Shown here piece after piece: positions 5,299 through 6,591 of a stretch of DNA of 6,591 nt. Source of the stretch: Bacillota bacterium (GTDB taxonomy: Bacteria; Bacillota; Bacilli; Bacillales; Bacillaceae_J); NCBI GenBank assembly GCA_023457235.1, contig JAEWMK010000285.1, forward strand, positions 1 through 6,591, read 5' to 3'. The notes under the pieces were generated by a model. The model saw nothing but the letters and a program-made list of their open reading frames with translations, ran no database searches and was not told the DNA's origin. The translations under genes and the position numbers were made by a program. The stretch's first letter is position 1. Every line of letters begins with the position of its first letter.

Positions 5299-6591
5299 AT
5301 GTTTTCAATAGAAACAGAAAAAATTAATCCAATTATTTCAATATCTGTAGACAAGCCCGAAGAAGGATGGAAGGGCAAACTAAAGGATATTTACGACCCT
5401 TTCTTATTTTTAGTAAGGGAAAATAAGCTTTTTGCCTATGTCCGTTTAAATGGAATAAAATCAACGGAATTAGATGGATATAATTTTACACTTGAAACAT
5501 TATTAAAACATGCAGTTTCATTAGAAAATGTATACAAGCTAAATCAAACTATTTCCTTACCTATTCTATTTCAAATTATTGGGGAACCTATTGCAATCGT
5601 GAATAATGATGACGGTGAACCGATTGGTTATGTTAAACGGGAAGATGTACTGGCATTATTATTTAAGCATGAAAATCGAAACAGTCTTGATTTACTGAAA
5701 GTCATTTTAACATCGATTCCAAGAGGTCTGTTTGTAGTTGATCGAGAGAAGAATATCATTAATTGCAATGAGTCTGGATTAAAAATGATTAAGATGACTG
5801 CAGATTCTGTCATGAATAGGCCGGCGGATACAATCTTTAACAAGAACCATATAGATGATGTGTTTACTTCCGGTGAGACGATCCTAAATCAAATCCAAAT
5901 TACAGATAACATAGGAATTCTAGTTGATTACAGTCCGATTATTGACCGCTCACAAGTCGAGGGCATTATTATTGTTGTTCAAGATTTGCCAATGGTTGAG
6001 GAAATGGCGATGGAAATTGAACATATAAAAAACCTAAATAAAGATTTAAATGCCATCCTTTCAACAATCTATGATGAGATTCTTGTCGTCAATAACAAAG
6101 GTGACCTGATTCGTCATAGTGAAAGTCTTATTTCTGACTTTTGGGGAGTGCAAGTAAAGGATTTGATAGGGAAAAATCTATTGGAATTGGAAGATAAAGG
6201 CCTTTTCAGCCCATCAGTGACAAGATTAGTATTAGAACAAAGGAAAAAGGTTTCGATTGTCCAGGAAACGAAAGGCGGTAAAAAGATCCTGGCAGTTGGA
6301 AACCCGGTTTTTGGTGAGAACGGAAATATTGAGCGGGTCATTATAGCCTCCAGGGATATAACTGAAACAACAAAGCTAAAGACAGAGCTTAGAGAAATTA
6401 AGAAAAAATCCGACCAATATAAACGAGAGCTGGATATGTTTAAAACTAAGGATCAGTTATTAAAGAAAATTATTTATTGCAGCCCAAAGATGGAAAAAAT
6501 AATGGAACATATTAATAAAATCTCCCACTTTTCTTCAACTGTGTTAATTTACGGTGAATCCGGGGTGGGAAAGGAATTAATAGCTCAAGCC
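5299..6591 (+). CDS. Sigma-54 enhancer-binding activator, N-terminal 431 residues (cut by window end)
   Basis: This is the start of a bacterial enhancer-binding protein that uses ATP hydrolysis to open sigma-54 promoters. Residues about 31-123 look like a CBS-type sensory region, with the clearest motif PIAIVNNDDGEPIGYVKREDVLALL at 97-121. A PAS-like domain spans about 131-230 (ILTSIPRGLFVVDREKNIINCNESG), and a second about 250-355 (ILSTIYDEILVVNNKGDLI, ending VIIASRDIT). A charged coiled-coil linker covers 356-390. The AAA+ domain begins near 392 with the family entry IIYCSPKMEKIM and Walker A GESGVGKE (419-426). The sigma-54-contacting GAFTGA loop, Walker B and DNA-binding helix-turn-helix lie beyond the window. 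The ATG follows GGAAGGGAGGGG (5282-5293) by 5 nt, an unusually G-rich, strong ribosome binding site. Ligand-sensing domains of this kind respond to metabolites, and proximity makes the upstream dehydrogenase operon its likely target, as RocR is for roc genes in B. subtilis; that link is inference. No convincing promoter is visible between 5231 and 5298. Confidence 0.93.
   Translation, partial: MFSIETEKINPIISISVDKPEEGWKGKLKDIYDPFLFLVRENKLFAYVRLNGIKSTELDGYNFTLETLLKHAVSLENVYKLNQTISLPILFQIIGEPIAIVNNDDGEPIGYVKREDVLALLFKHENRNSLDLLKVILTSIPRGLFVVDREKNIINCNESGLKMIKMTADSVMNRPADTIFNKNHIDDVFTSGETILNQIQITDNIGILVDYSPIIDRSQVEGIIIVVQDLPMVEEMAMEIEHIKNLNKDLNAILSTIYDEILVVNNKGDLIRHSESLISDFWGVQVKDLIGKNLLELEDKGLFSPSVTRLVLEQRKKVSIVQETKGGKKILAVGNPVFGENGNIERVIIASRDITETTKLKTELREIKKKSDQYKRELDMFKTKDQLLKKIIYCSPKMEKIMEHINKISHFSSTVLIYGESGVGKELIAQA

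Noticed and set aside
5193..6341. Minus-strand open frames opposite the activator gene
   Set aside because: All are short, lack convincing ribosome binding sites or known motifs, and overlap a clearly coding + strand frame.

Overview
The window looks like a low-GC Firmicute of the Bacillaceae (Bacillus or a close relative). Supporting this are a seryl-tRNA synthetase and a glutamate dehydrogenase very close to the Bacillus versions, AGGAGG-type ribosome binding sites, U-rich intrinsic terminators, a serS/tRNA-Ser neighbourhood, and an intergenic repeat whose ends I recognise from other Bacillus-type genomes. All genes read on the + strand. This is assigned by eye, without any search.

Region 1 (1-850), translation genes: the 3' part of serS is followed by a strong hairpin. 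Next come a sigma-A promoter, a complete tRNA-Ser(UGA) with encoded CCA, and an intrinsic terminator. Region 2 (about 880-2957) is a single-gene unit. It encodes a 660-residue secreted protein with copper-amine-oxidase-N-type repeats and a long C-terminal part I cannot assign, closed by an intrinsic terminator. Region 3 (2958-3318) has no gene. It holds a folded repeat of about 150 bp and then a regulatory region with a near-perfect sigma-54 (-24/-12) promoter, an inverted repeat and a TTATGCAA direct repeat.

Region 4 (3319-5230) is a probable three-gene operon read from that sigma-54 promoter. It carries a RocG/GudB-type glutamate dehydrogenase, a 95-residue small protein resembling the DUF3055/SAV0927 group, and a roughly 83-residue single-domain protein with the fold pattern of a biotinyl/lipoyl carrier. 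The third reading frame has no ATG, GTG or TTG at its natural beginning; an ATA stands where the start should be. The operon ends in an intrinsic terminator. Region 5 (5299 to the window end) is the first 431 codons of a sigma-54 enhancer-binding activator (CBS-like region, two PAS-like domains, coiled-coil linker, start of the AAA+ domain with Walker A), cut off by the window.

The most interesting reading is a self-contained nitrogen/amino-acid catabolism module: a sigma-54-controlled glutamate dehydrogenase operon with two unexplained small partner proteins, followed by the gene for its probable activator. That the activator controls this operon is inferred from adjacency and the promoter class; it is not shown by the sequence.
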